Origin: Streptomyces spinosus
GTDB lineage: Bacteria > Actinomycetota > Actinomycetes > Streptomycetales > Streptomycetaceae
Length of the DNA stretch: 64,000 bases
NCBI RefSeq assembly: GCF_020400655.1
Contig: NZ_JAINRC010000003.1
Location: forward strand, 248,001 to 312,000
Reading direction: 5' to 3'
The translations under genes and the position numbers were made by a program. The notes under the pieces are model-generated. The model did no database searches. It was not told where the DNA came from and saw nothing but the letters and a program-made list of their open reading frames with translations. Every line of letters begins with the position of its first letter. Within the stretch, counting starts at the first letter, position 1. This document shows positions 33,741-41,664 of this stretch, piece after piece.

Positions 33741-33767
33741 GTCCCCCACCCTCCCGTGCGCGCGCCC

Positions 33768-33811
33768 GTCCATCGAGTGGCCCGATGGACAGCCTTCGCT
33801 ATCATCGGGCC
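33768..33811. promoter_or_regulatory. Overlapping palindromes between MFS and GlxA-type genes
   Basis: GTCCATCG-N7-CGATGGAC (33768-33790) and GGCCCGATG (33779-33787) with CATCGGGCC (33803-33811) share the CGATG core. The right half contains TATCAT (33800-33805), a -10 six bases before the regulator ATG. This looks like an autoregulated operator over a leaderless promoter. Confidence 0.65.
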
Positions 33812-34840
33812 ATGACGAGCGCAGTCGCAGAGGACTTCCGGCCGCACCGGGTCGCCGTCCTCGCCCTGGACGGCCTGCTGCCCTTCGAACTGGGCATCCC
33901 GCACCGGATCTTCGGCCGCCCCCGGGACGCCCGGGGCCGGCACCTGTACGAGGTCGTGACCTGCTCCGCCCGGCCGCCCGGCCCGGTCGAGACGGACGCC
34001 GACTTCGCCGTGCAGGTCGCGCACGGCCCGGAGGCGCTGGCGACGGCCGACACGGTGATCGTCCCGGCGTCGTACGAACTCGGCCCGCTCTACGACGAGG
34101 GACGGCTCACCGGCGAACTGGCCGCCGCCCTCGCCCGCATCCGCCCCGGCACCCGGCTGGCCTCCATCTGCACCGGCGTCTACGTCCTCGCCGCCGCCGG
34201 TTACCTCGACGGACGTCCGGCGACCACGCACTGGGCCGACGCCGAACGCTTCCAGCGCATGTTCCCGAAGGTCAAGGTGGACGCGGACGTGCTGTTCGTG
34301 GACGACGGGGACGTGCTGACCTCCGCCGGGGTCGCCGCCGGGATCGACCTGTGCCTGCACATGGTCCGCCGGGACTTCGGCACGGCCGTCGCCAACGACG
34401 TGGCCCGCCGCACGGTCGTACCGCCCCACCGCGACGGCGGCCAGGCCCAGTACATCCACCGCCCGCTCCCCGACCCGCAGGTCGCCACGACGACCGCGGC
34501 CCGCGCCTGGGCCCTGGGCCGGCTGCACGAGCCGATCCAGCTGCGGGACCTGGCCGAGCAGGAGGCCATGTCGGTACGCACCTTCACCCGCCGCTTCCGC
34601 GAGGAGGTCGGCATCAGCCCCGGCCAGTGGCTCACCCAGCAGCGCGTGGAGCGCGCCCGGCACCTGCTGGAGTCCACGGATCTGCCGATGGACCAGGTGG
34701 CCCGGGAGTCGGGGTTCAACACGGCCCAGTCGATGCGCCAGCACCTACAGGCCACCCTCGGGGTCACGCCCACCGCCTACCGGCGCGCCTTCCGCACCGG
34801 CGGCGCCGAGCGGCAGGGGGCCGCCGGCACCCGGCGCTGA
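33812..34840 (+). CDS. GlxA-type regulator (DJ-1/PfpI domain + AraC helix-turn-helix)
   Basis: A 342-residue regulator. Residues about 12-180 form the DJ-1/PfpI-like domain with the nucleophile-elbow ASICTGVYVLAAAG. The AraC-type DNA-binding domain occupies about residues 220-325 (LAEQEAMSVRTFTRRFREEVGISPGQWL, then ARESGFNTAQSMRQHLQATLGVTPTAYR). GlxA-family proteins often control neighbouring transport or catabolic genes. The gene is divergent from one MFS transporter and its 3' end overlaps the convergent second one by 96 bp. Confidence 0.92.
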   Translation: MTSAVAEDFRPHRVAVLALDGLLPFELGIPHRIFGRPRDARGRHLYEVVTCSARPPGPVETDADFAVQVAHGPEALATADTVIVPASYELGPLYDEGRLTGELAAALARIRPGTRLASICTGVYVLAAAGYLDGRPATTHWADAERFQRMFPKVKVDADVLFVDDGDVLTSAGVAAGIDLCLHMVRRDFGTAVANDVARRTVVPPHRDGGQAQYIHRPLPDPQVATTTAARAWALGRLHEPIQLRDLAEQEAMSVRTFTRRFREEVGISPGQWLTQQRVERARHLLESTDLPMDQVARESGFNTAQSMRQHLQATLGVTPTAYRRAFRTGGAERQGAAGTRR

Positions 34841-36025
34841 CCGGCCGGCCCGTCTCTCCCCCCACCAGCCGACCGCCGTCAGCAGCAGGGTGAGGACCAC
34901 CCCGGCCAGGATCGCCGTGGAGGGCGCGGTGTGCGGCAACAGGGCGCCCGCGAGCGAGCCCGTCGCCGCGTAACCGGCGCCCACGGCCGCGTACATGACC
35001 GAGTACCCGGCGGCCAGGACCTCCGGCGGGAGCACCTCGCGCAGGGACAGGTTCCGGGTGAGCATCGCGCCGGACTGGAACAGCCCGGCCACGGCCAGCG
35101 CCACCGCGATGCCCGGGGTGCCGGGTATCAGGGCGACCATGGCGACCGCGGCCGACATCCCGGTCATCAGGACCGCGCTGCGGGTGCGCAGCAGTCCCGG
35201 CCAGGACCGCAGGCCGTACAGGAAGGCGCCGACGGCTGAGGCCACCGCCATCACCGTGAGCAGCGGGCCCGCCCAGCCGACGCCGATGCCGCGCTGTTCG
35301 AGCAGGGCGGGCAGGACGAGTTCGGCGAGGGCCAGCAGGGACAGACTGGCCGCGCCCGTGACGTACACCGGCCAGGCGCGGGCCAGCAGGCGCGGCTTCG
35401 ACGCGCCCGCGCCCTCCCGGGCGCCCCGTTCGGCGGGGCCGTCGGGTCCGTCCGCCGCCCAGCCGGCCGGGAGCGACCACAGGCCCGCCGCGGACGACGC
35501 CATCAGGGCGGCGGCGAGCAGCGGCGGGAGGCGGGGGTCGGCACCGAGGGCGAGCCCCGTGACGGTGGCCGGGGAGACGGCCCAGATGCCGAACGTGAGC
35601 ACGGACTCGGCGGACAGCGCCTGGGCCGCCGCGTGCGCCGGCACCAGGGAGGTCAGCAGGGTGCGCAGGCCGCCGGGCGCGGCGGCGGGCCCGGCCCCGG
35701 CGAGGAAGGCGAAGGCCATGAGTATCGCGGCGGGCGCGCCGGGGAACGCGCCGAGGCCCGCGAATCCGGCGGCACCCGCGAGGAGCCCGGCGGCCAGGTG
35801 CGGGCGGGCCCGCCGGGGGTCCAGGCGCATGCCGAGCACGGGGGCGCCGGTGATCTCGCCGATGACGTAGGCGGCGGCGAGGGCCGCGCCCAGGGAGTAG
35901 CCGCCCGGACGCTCGCGGACCAGGAAGACCAGGGCCAGTGGGGCCATGGCCACCGGCATGCGGGCGCCGACGGCCACCAGGGCCCAGGTCAGGACCCGCC
36001 GGGAGACGACATCGCGGTAGCTCAT
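34745..36025 (-). CDS. MFS transporter, 3' end overlapping the GlxA-type gene
   Basis: A 426-residue protein with 10-12 hydrophobic helices (LTWALVAVGARMPVAMAPLALVFLVRE at the start). It is of the short MFS type without recognisable substrate signature. Minus-strand TACCGT ends six bases before ATG 36025, which suggests a leaderless transcript. The C-terminal ~32 residues, rich in Gly/Pro/Ala, are encoded over the 3' end of the convergent GlxA-type gene. Confidence 0.8.
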   Translation of the reverse strand: MSYRDVVSRRVLTWALVAVGARMPVAMAPLALVFLVRERPGGYSLGAALAAAYVIGEITGAPVLGMRLDPRRARPHLAAGLLAGAAGFAGLGAFPGAPAAILMAFAFLAGAGPAAAPGGLRTLLTSLVPAHAAAQALSAESVLTFGIWAVSPATVTGLALGADPRLPPLLAAALMASSAAGLWSLPAGWAADGPDGPAERGAREGAGASKPRLLARAWPVYVTGAASLSLLALAELVLPALLEQRGIGVGWAGPLLTVMAVASAVGAFLYGLRSWPGLLRTRSAVLMTGMSAAVAMVALIPGTPGIAVALAVAGLFQSGAMLTRNLSLREVLPPEVLAAGYSVMYAAVGAGYAATGSLAGALLPHTAPSTAILAGVVLTLLLTAVGWWGERRAGRSAPGAGGPLPLGAAGAEGAPVGGGRDPEGGL

Positions 36026-36667
36026 GTCTCGACGGTAGGGGCGGCCGCCGACAACCGCCGCCCCCTTTTCCCGAGCCTGTGGACAACTTCGGCCGACCTC
36101 CCCTGACAGGGGCTCAGTGAAACCGGACCGTCAGCACCGCTCGGCGTGGGCACGATGCGCCGCCGGGACTCGAGGCGCCGTACCGGCGGCCGGGGGCCGG
36201 GGGCCGGCGGCCGGGGGCCGGGGGCCGGGGGGCCGGCAGTTCGGCGGGATCGACAAGGTGCGGCATGTCCGCCCCTCGTCCGCTTCATCCGCCGGCGCCG
36301 CCGCCCGGATCGACCGTGCCGTGCCGTGCCGGTGGGGCGGCGGCCGGTGTGTCGGGACCGGAACCGGAATCCCGAAGAGTTGTCCACAGCCTGTGGAGAA
36401 ACCGGCCGGCGCGCGTTCGGTGCGACCGCGGTCGGCGGCGCGTGCCTTCCCCCCACCGTCACGCACACGCGCCGCCGTCCGATGCGACCCGCACTCGGCG
36501 AGGACCGCGCCTCGGGCCCTCGCCGTCCCCTCGCGGCGGATCGACGCACCCCAGCCTGATCAGGCACCCGGGGAACGTCAACGCCGGTACGGGGCCGTGT
36601 TGCGGCAGCCCGCTCACAGCACCCGCGCACGGGTGCACCGCCCCGGCGCACCGCCGCTCCGGGCCCG
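36026..36667. other. 640-bp intergenic region with DnaA-box-like sites and G-rich repeats
   Basis: No convincing gene was found on either strand; open frames here lack Streptomyces codon bias. Visible elements are TGTGGACAA at 36078-36086, a G-run block at 36185-36236, and TTGTCCACA at 36380-36388 inside the palindrome TCCACAG-C-CTGTGGA (36383-36397). TTGTCCACA is the preferred DnaA box form of Streptomyces. Confidence 0.5.
36185..36236 (+). repeat. Tandem GGGGGCC-type repeat with multiple G-runs
   Basis: About seven short units of CGGGGGC or GGCGGC with at least five runs of four or more G on the plus strand. This is sequence with G-quadruplex potential, or a polymerase-slippage repeat. Confidence 0.6.
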
Positions 36668-37156
36668 TTACACCGCCTCGAAGGCGAGATCCTCGTACGC
36701 GGACAGTCCGCCCCCGCACGCCACCGCGGCGCTCTGCCGCGACTGGGAACAGCGGTCCAGTTCGCACCAGACGCTCTTGCCGGCGTCCTCGGGGCTCCAG
36801 CCCCAGCGGTCGGCAAGACAGTCCACGAGGGCCAGGCCCCGGCCGCCGGTGGCGTCGTCGTCGGCGCAGCGGGGCACGGGCGCGCGCGAACTGCGGTCGG
36901 TCACCTCGACCCGCACCGGGGCCGACGCGCCCTTCTCGTCCGCCGCACCCGGCAGGCAGAGCCGCAGCACGGCCGGCCGGCCGGTGTGCACCACGGCGTT
37001 GGTCACCAGCTCGGAGACGAGCAGGATCAGGGTCTCGGCCAGCGGCTCGTCGGCCGTTATCCCCGATCCCGCGAGCCGCGAGCGGGCCCACCTCCTCGCC
37101 CGCCCCACCTCCGCGGGGTCGGGCCGGATCTCCAGCTGCACTTGAAGCACCTGCAC
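36668..37156 (-). CDS. Anti-sigma-factor-like ATP-binding protein (HATPase_c_2)
   Basis: A 162-residue protein. The GHKL ATPase signatures are the N box VSELVTNAVVHTGRPAVLRL (about residues 47-66), VEVTDRSSRAPV and GRGLALVDCLADRWGW (about 105-120). These are the motifs of RsbW-type serine kinases, which bind sigma factors and phosphorylate STAS antagonists. A STAS-domain protein (38879-39253) and a sigma factor (39594-40151) lie in the following 3 kb and could be partners, though the genes are not in one operon. Confidence 0.88.
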   Translation of the reverse strand: MQVLQVQLEIRPDPAEVGRARRWARSRLAGSGITADEPLAETLILLVSELVTNAVVHTGRPAVLRLCLPGAADEKGASAPVRVEVTDRSSRAPVPRCADDDATGGRGLALVDCLADRWGWSPEDAGKSVWCELDRCSQSRQSAAVACGGGLSAYEDLAFEAV

Positions 37157-37691
37157 CGCTCACACCATCCGAACCGGCGGATCCATGACCCCACGCCGAC
37201 CACGCTCCGCGGTCCCAGCCGCGGCGGCGATCACGAGGGCCACGATCCTAGCCATTTTCTGCATGGCCAGAACAACGGCCAGAGCAAGGGTCACGGACCG
37301 TGACTCCCTTGCGAGACAGCATGGTTGACGTACAGTCACCCCAACAAGCGCTTCGGGCATATTCCCGCGCGAAGGAGTACGCCTGGGGCATACTGTGCGA
37401 CGCTCGTGCCGGGGAGTCGAACAGACGGGGGCGACGGGCCTGACCGCCCCGTGAGCTGCGGCGCACACCGCGCGACCCGGCATCGCCCCAGGGGCACCGC
37501 CGGCCCGGCTCGTCCGCGCAGCCACTCGCATCCCACACAAGGTACCCGAGCGGACACCCGACTCCGGGCCGTGACGAGTCGCGTGAAGGACACAACCCGA
37601 TATCGACGCTCCGTGACGCCGACAGGCCACGATCCGCGACATCGTTGGCCATGGCTTTCCGGGTGCGGCGGCCCGCAACGCCGCCGGCGGC
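37157..37691. other. 535-bp intergenic region with a strong hairpin
   Basis: No gene could be supported. GTCACGG-A-CCGTGAC at 37290-37304 is a perfect palindrome, extended by GCAAGGG and CCCTTGC to 37284-37312 with a 2-nt bulge. It lies upstream of the anti-sigma-like gene. An in-frame open stretch at 37248-37652 (minus) has atypical composition and is not accepted as a gene. Confidence 0.5.
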
Positions 37692-38096
37692 TCAGGGGTC
37701 CGGCGCTGCGGCGAGCAGCTCCTCGCACCGGGCGCTCCCCCCGGCGCGCCGCGCCCGCACCCAGGCCCGTTCCAGGCGCAGGCGCGCGTCGGTCTCCGAG
37801 GTGAACACCGTGCCGTCGTGCGCCCGGAGGCAGTCGGCGGTCCCGCGTACGGCGGCCTCGTCGGCGGGCAGCCGGGCGGCGGCGATGCCGGCGGGACCGG
37901 CCGTGACGGCGGCGCCGCAGACGGCGCCGCGTGCGGTCTCGGCCCGCACCAGCCGGTCCGCGCACAGGTATTGGGGGGCCCTGGAAGGCACCGGCGGACC
38001 GTCCGCATGGTTCTCGCGTCCGGGCGTGTCGCACGGCCGGCTCGCACACCGACGCTCACCGCAAGGCTGCGCGGCGGCCGAACGGCGGCCGGGCAC
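37692..38096 (-). CDS. Hypothetical protein
   Basis: A possible 134-residue protein. The C-terminal two thirds (CADRLVRAETARGAVCGAAV to the end RCEELLAAAPDP) has the GC3-rich codon pattern of real genes and a plausible helical Ala/Arg-rich composition; the first ~40 residues look less convincing, so the true start may be internal. No domain was recognised. It lies between the EF-hand gene and the anti-sigma-like gene, on the same strand as both. Confidence 0.4.
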   Translation of the reverse strand: MPGRRSAAAQPCGERRCASRPCDTPGRENHADGPPVPSRAPQYLCADRLVRAETARGAVCGAAVTAGPAGIAAARLPADEAAVRGTADCLRAHDGTVFTSETDARLRLERAWVRARRAGGSARCEELLAAAPDP

Positions 38097-38186
38097 CCCC
38101 GGACCGGCGCCGGCGGAGGCCGTGTCCTTCCCGCGCGCGGGAGGGCGGTCCGGTCGACCGCGCCCGGACCGTGCCGTGGGTCCCCG

Positions 38187-38699
38187 CTACTCGGGGACCG
38201 TGAAGTAGCGTGCGAACGCCGGGACGACCTCCGCCTCGCCGATCCTGCCGTCGCCGGCGGCGTCGAGAGCGGCGGCGGCCTGGCGGGCGGCCTCCTGCGG
38301 GACGCGGAACACGCGCAGCACGCGCGCGGCGTCGGCCGCGCCGATCCGGCCGTCGCCGTCCGTGTCGGCCACCGCGAGGGCCGCGTGCAGGAAGGGGCGG
38401 GCGATCTCGGCGAAGCGGTCGGGGTTGTCGCGCAGCCGCTTGACCGCGCCGCCCACGAACTCCTCACGGCTGACGCGCTGGTCGCCGTCGCGGTCGGCGA
38501 TGCCGGCCATGCCCTGCCAGAACGCCTCCGCGCCGGCGTACAGCGCCTGCCCCTTGTCGGAGCGGGCGGGTACGGCGAACTCGGCGAGCAGCGCCTTGGC
38601 CGCCGCGTTGAAGTCCTCCCGGTCGATGTAGCCGTTGCCGTCCTGGTCGAAGGTGGCGAACCGGGCGGCGATCCTGCGCTCGTACTCGGTGCTGACCAT
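38187..38699 (-). CDS. Four-EF-hand calcium-binding protein
   Basis: A 170-residue calmodulin-like protein. EF-hand loops: DQDGNGYID (about residue 18), DRDGDQRVS (about 68), DTDGDGRIG (about 113) and DAAGDGRIG (about 143). The fourth loop lacks the acidic residue at position 3 and may bind poorly. Streptomyces encodes several such EF-hand proteins of unclear role, possibly calcium buffering or signalling in development. The start at 38699 is the first ATG before the domain. Confidence 0.9.
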   Translation of the reverse strand: MVSTEYERRIAARFATFDQDGNGYIDREDFNAAAKALLAEFAVPARSDKGQALYAGAEAFWQGMAGIADRDGDQRVSREEFVGGAVKRLRDNPDRFAEIARPFLHAALAVADTDGDGRIGAADAARVLRVFRVPQEAARQAAAALDAAGDGRIGEAEVVPAFARYFTVPE

Positions 38700-38878
38700 G
38701 TCTGTTCGGGCCGCCTTAGGTGGGGGTCGTACGGGTGGTCCTGCCCGTGGGCGGGGGTGACCTGGCAGGGAGCGTACGACGCGGACGGCCGGCGGACGGC
38801 GGGAAACCGGCGGTTGTGCCAAGACCGGGGGAATTCCGCGACAACGGTGTGGCCCTGTCGCGATGCCGTGACGGCCGT

Positions 38879-39253
38879 TCAGGCGGAGAGCGGCCCGGCC
38901 TCGTCCGTGGTCGCGGAGTCGACGTCGGCGTGGACGTCGAAGAGGCGGCGCACGCCGAGCGCGCCGAGCACACGGTTGACGTGCGAGCCGTCCTCGGCCC
39001 CCCGGTCCGGCAGGATCAGCCGCAGCCGGCCCTGGCAGGAGCGGATCAGCCGGCGGGCGGCGACGAGGACGCCGACCCCGCTGGAGTCGCAGAAGAACAC
39101 GTCGGAGAGGTCCACGACGAGGCTGTGGTGTCCGTCGGCGACGATGTCGTGCACCCGCTGGCGCAGCACCGGCGAGGTCATCAGGTCCAGTTCCCCGGAC
39201 ACCCGGAGGACGGCCCACTCGCCCTGTTCGACGCCGGTCACGCTGAATGCCAC
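38879..39253 (-). CDS. Anti-sigma factor antagonist (STAS domain)
   Basis: A 124-residue STAS protein of the SpoIIAA/RsbV type: WAVLRVSGELDLMTSPVLRQRV, then VVDLSDVFFCDSSGVGVLVAA. The Ser in FCDSSG (about residue 58) is the usual phosphorylation site of RsbW-type kinases. The C-terminal half continues to FDVHADVDSA. It probably releases a sigma factor from an anti-sigma kinase such as the HATPase protein at 36668-37156. The upstream 340 bp separate it from the divergent sigma-factor gene. Confidence 0.9.
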   Translation of the reverse strand: MAFSVTGVEQGEWAVLRVSGELDLMTSPVLRQRVHDIVADGHHSLVVDLSDVFFCDSSGVGVLVAARRLIRSCQGRLRLILPDRGAEDGSHVNRVLGALGVRRLFDVHADVDSATTDEAGPLSA

Positions 39254-39593
39254 GGCCCTGCCCTCCGCTCGCCGGATCCCCCGGAACCGCCCGGAAACGG
39301 AAGCAGTTCCTACGTTTCTTGTCGCGCAGCTGCCCAGCGGCCGTTCCCTGAAACGTGATGCGGCAAACGGCAGTCGATCGGCTAGGGACTTGTTTCGGTC
39401 ACTATCGATCCTGTTCGATCAAAGGCGCACGCATCTTGTGTGAAGGATGTGTGAAGGGGGCACTATCACCTGCGGCCCTCCCAGGGGCGCACATTGACAC
39501 AAAGGGGCGTGCGCCGTCAGGCGTGCCGACTACATTCGAGAGGGCAGGACCGACAGGCTGGACGGGCCGGACAGGGCGAGGGGAGGGGACCGC
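39254..39593. other. 340-bp divergent region between STAS and sigma-factor genes
   Basis: No gene is seen. ACGTTTC (39312-39318) and GAAACGT (39350-39356) form a 7-bp inverted repeat near the STAS start, and TTGACA occurs at 39494-39499 on the plus strand, but no -10 at the right distance was found, so the sigma-gene promoter is unassigned. Confidence 0.35.
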
Positions 39594-40151
39594 ATGGCCA
39601 GGAAGGACGTACCGCCCCGCTGGGACCGCAAGATGCAGCAGCGGCTCGCGCGCGGTGAGGCGGCCGCCCTCGGCGAGGTGTACGACCGCTTCGCCTCCCT
39701 CGTGCACAGCCTCGCCCACCGCGTCCTCTCCGACGAGCAGGACGCCGACGCCGTCACCCGCGAGGTCTTCGCCCACGTCTGGGAACACCCCGAGACCTAC
39801 GACCCCCAGCAGGGCCCCCTGCGCTCCTGGATCGCCGCCGTCACCCAGCGGGTCGCCGTGCAGCGGCTGCGCGACCGGGAGGAGCCGGAGCAGCCCCGGC
39901 GCGAGGAACTGGAGAGCGAGGTCCGCCGCGCCTCGGTCGCCGCCCGCGCCGACTACATCGCGCACTCCATGCCGGCCCCGCTGCGCGCCGCCCTCGACCT
40001 GGCCTACTTCCAGCGCCGCGACTACCGCCAGACCGCGGCCGACCTCGGCGTCACCGAGGACGAGGCCCGGCGCCGGCTCCGCCTCGGCCTCCAGCTCCTG
40101 TCCACCGCCCACGACACCGGCACACCGCCGGGATACCGGGGTGCGGTGTGA
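39594..40151 (+). CDS. ECF-like sigma-70 family sigma factor
   Basis: A 185-residue sigma factor. Region 2 (GEVYDRFASLVHSLAHRVLSDEQDADAVTREVFAHVWEHP) is at about residues 28-67 and region 4 (ALDLAYFQRRDYRQTAADLGVTEDEARRRLRLGL) at about 130-163. GGGGAGGGG lies before ATG 39594. Its stop overlaps the start of the anti-sigma gene by four bases (GTGA), so the two are translationally coupled. Confidence 0.93.
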   Translation: MARKDVPPRWDRKMQQRLARGEAAALGEVYDRFASLVHSLAHRVLSDEQDADAVTREVFAHVWEHPETYDPQQGPLRSWIAAVTQRVAVQRLRDREEPEQPRREELESEVRRASVAARADYIAHSMPAPLRAALDLAYFQRRDYRQTAADLGVTEDEARRRLRLGLQLLSTAHDTGTPPGYRGAV

Positions 40152-41623
40152 CGGGGACGGGCGGCTCCGGGGCGCACGACGGGTACGGCGAGTACGGCGA
40201 GCATGCGGGCCGCGGGGGAGAAGAGGCAGCCCACGGCGGTGACGCACGCGGGCAACGGCCGCGGGGGGAGGGCGACTTGGGCGGGCACGACTTCGGGGAC
40301 GACGGGCGTGGTACCGGAACCGAGGGTTCCCGTACCGGGAGTTCCGGCGGGCGCGGCGGCTCGGGGGACGTGCCGCGCGGTGCCGGCGGGTCCGGGCCCG
40401 CCCGGGCGCCCCGGATACCCACGCCCCGCGCGTCCGTGGAGGACAGCGGGCTCCCGCTGCCCGACCTCGCCGATCCGAAAGACCGCGAACCCGTGCCGCT
40501 CGACCTGTCGCACGACGTCCTGAAGTCGCTGCTCGGCGCCTGGGCGCTGGCCGCCTGCTCGGCCGCGGAGACGGCGGCCGTCGAGGAGCACCTGGGCGGC
40601 TGCGGTCCCTGCGCCGACGAGGCCCGCCGGCTGCGCGAGGCCGTCGGCCTGCTGCACCAGCCGGAGAGCCTGGACCTGAACCCGGCGCTGCGCACCCGCG
40701 TCCTGGCCGCCTGCCTGAACCGCCGACCGCCGCGCATCCCGGTGCCCGACTGGGCGGCGGCGTACGACGCCGAGACCGCGCGGCTGGACGCGCTGCTCCA
40801 GGACTTCGGGGACGCCGAGTGGCACGCGCCGGTGCGACTGCGCTGGTTCGAGGCCGACGCACCGACGAGCCGTCGTACGACCGTCGCCGGGGTGATCGCG
40901 CACCTGCTGTCGGTGGACGGGCTGATCGCGACGGCGCTCGGCCTGGAGGACCCGCTGGCCGAGGTCGCCGACGCCGGCAAGGACGCCGTGGGCCCGGCGG
41001 GCCGTACGGAGGCGTTCTGGCGGGCCTCGCACTTCCCGCCGACGCGCTCCGTGCGGGGGCCGTGGCGGGAGCAGAGCCACAGCCTGGTGCGGACCGTGTC
41101 GTTCACCGGCGGCCACGCGGGCGGGCTCACGGTGCCGTACGGCGACTTCGCGCTGCCGTTGCACGACGCGATGCTGGACCGCGCCTTCGAGTGCTGGGTG
41201 CACGCCGAGGACATCGCCGAGGCGGTGGACTATCCGTACGCGCCACCCGCGCCGCGCCACCTCAACCGGATGATCGACCTCGCGGCCCGTCTGCTGCCGA
41301 CGGTGCTCGCGGCGCGCCGCCGGGCGGGACTGTCCGCGCCGGGCCGCCGGACCCCGCACCTGGTCCCGGCCGGCGCGCCCGGCCGCAGCCTGCGCCTGGA
41401 AATCGAGGGTGCGGCCGGCGGCGAGTGGCTGATCCCCCTCGACTCACCGGCGGCGGTGGGCTCCGCCGACTTCGAGGTGGCCCACGTGGCGCTGGACGGC
41501 GTCGAGTTCTGCAAGCTGGCGGCGGGGCACGTGCCTCCGGCGGAAGCCGCGGCCGGTCAGGTCGGCGACCGGGAGGCGATCAAGGACGTCCTGTTCGCGG
41601 TCGCGTCGCTGAGCCGGATGTAG
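40148..41623 (+). CDS. Zinc-finger anti-sigma factor fused to a DinB/maleylpyruvate-isomerase-like domain
   Basis: A 491-residue protein coupled to the sigma factor. Residues 1 to about 110 are a Gly/Arg-rich disordered region. A ZAS zinc motif follows (HLGGCGPC: His-x3-Cys-x2-Cys) with an earlier CSAAE. From about residue 195 a mycothiol-dependent maleylpyruvate isomerase/DinB-like four-helix domain begins (YDAETARLDALLQDFGDAEW, then TTVAGVIAHLLSVDGLIATALG). No transmembrane segment is seen, so the sensor is cytoplasmic. It may sense mycothiol or thiol stress, but this is inferred. The Cys of the ZAS motif could be redox-active. Confidence 0.85.
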   Translation: MTGTGGSGAHDGYGEYGEHAGRGGEEAAHGGDARGQRPRGEGDLGGHDFGDDGRGTGTEGSRTGSSGGRGGSGDVPRGAGGSGPARAPRIPTPRASVEDSGLPLPDLADPKDREPVPLDLSHDVLKSLLGAWALAACSAAETAAVEEHLGGCGPCADEARRLREAVGLLHQPESLDLNPALRTRVLAACLNRRPPRIPVPDWAAAYDAETARLDALLQDFGDAEWHAPVRLRWFEADAPTSRRTTVAGVIAHLLSVDGLIATALGLEDPLAEVADAGKDAVGPAGRTEAFWRASHFPPTRSVRGPWREQSHSLVRTVSFTGGHAGGLTVPYGDFALPLHDAMLDRAFECWVHAEDIAEAVDYPYAPPAPRHLNRMIDLAARLLPTVLAARRRAGLSAPGRRTPHLVPAGAPGRSLRLEIEGAAGGEWLIPLDSPAAVGSADFEVAHVALDGVEFCKLAAGHVPPAEAAAGQVGDREAIKDVLFAVASLSRM

Positions 41624-41636
41624 GGGCCGGGACCGG

Positions 41637-41664
41637 GCGCGGCTGCGGCTGCGCGGCTGCGGCT
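41637..41664 (+). repeat. Perfect tandem 14-bp duplication
   Basis: GCGCGGCTGCGGCT occurs twice in direct succession, in the short gap between the anti-sigma gene and convergent purU, and the second copy overlaps the purU stop codon. Confidence 0.85.

Noticed and set aside
37400..37440. GTTCGACTCC-like sequence on the minus strand resembling a tRNA T-arm
   Set aside because: The flanking bases do not form a 5-bp T-stem and no acceptor or anticodon stem is found.
37248..37652. Open frame of 134 codons, minus strand
   Set aside because: Composition is atypical (many Cys, Ser, Arg), codon third positions are not biased, and it crosses the strong hairpin at 37284-37312.
39494..39536. TTGACA with TACATT as promoter of the sigma factor gene
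   Set aside because: The spacing is 31 bp, too long for a standard promoter.
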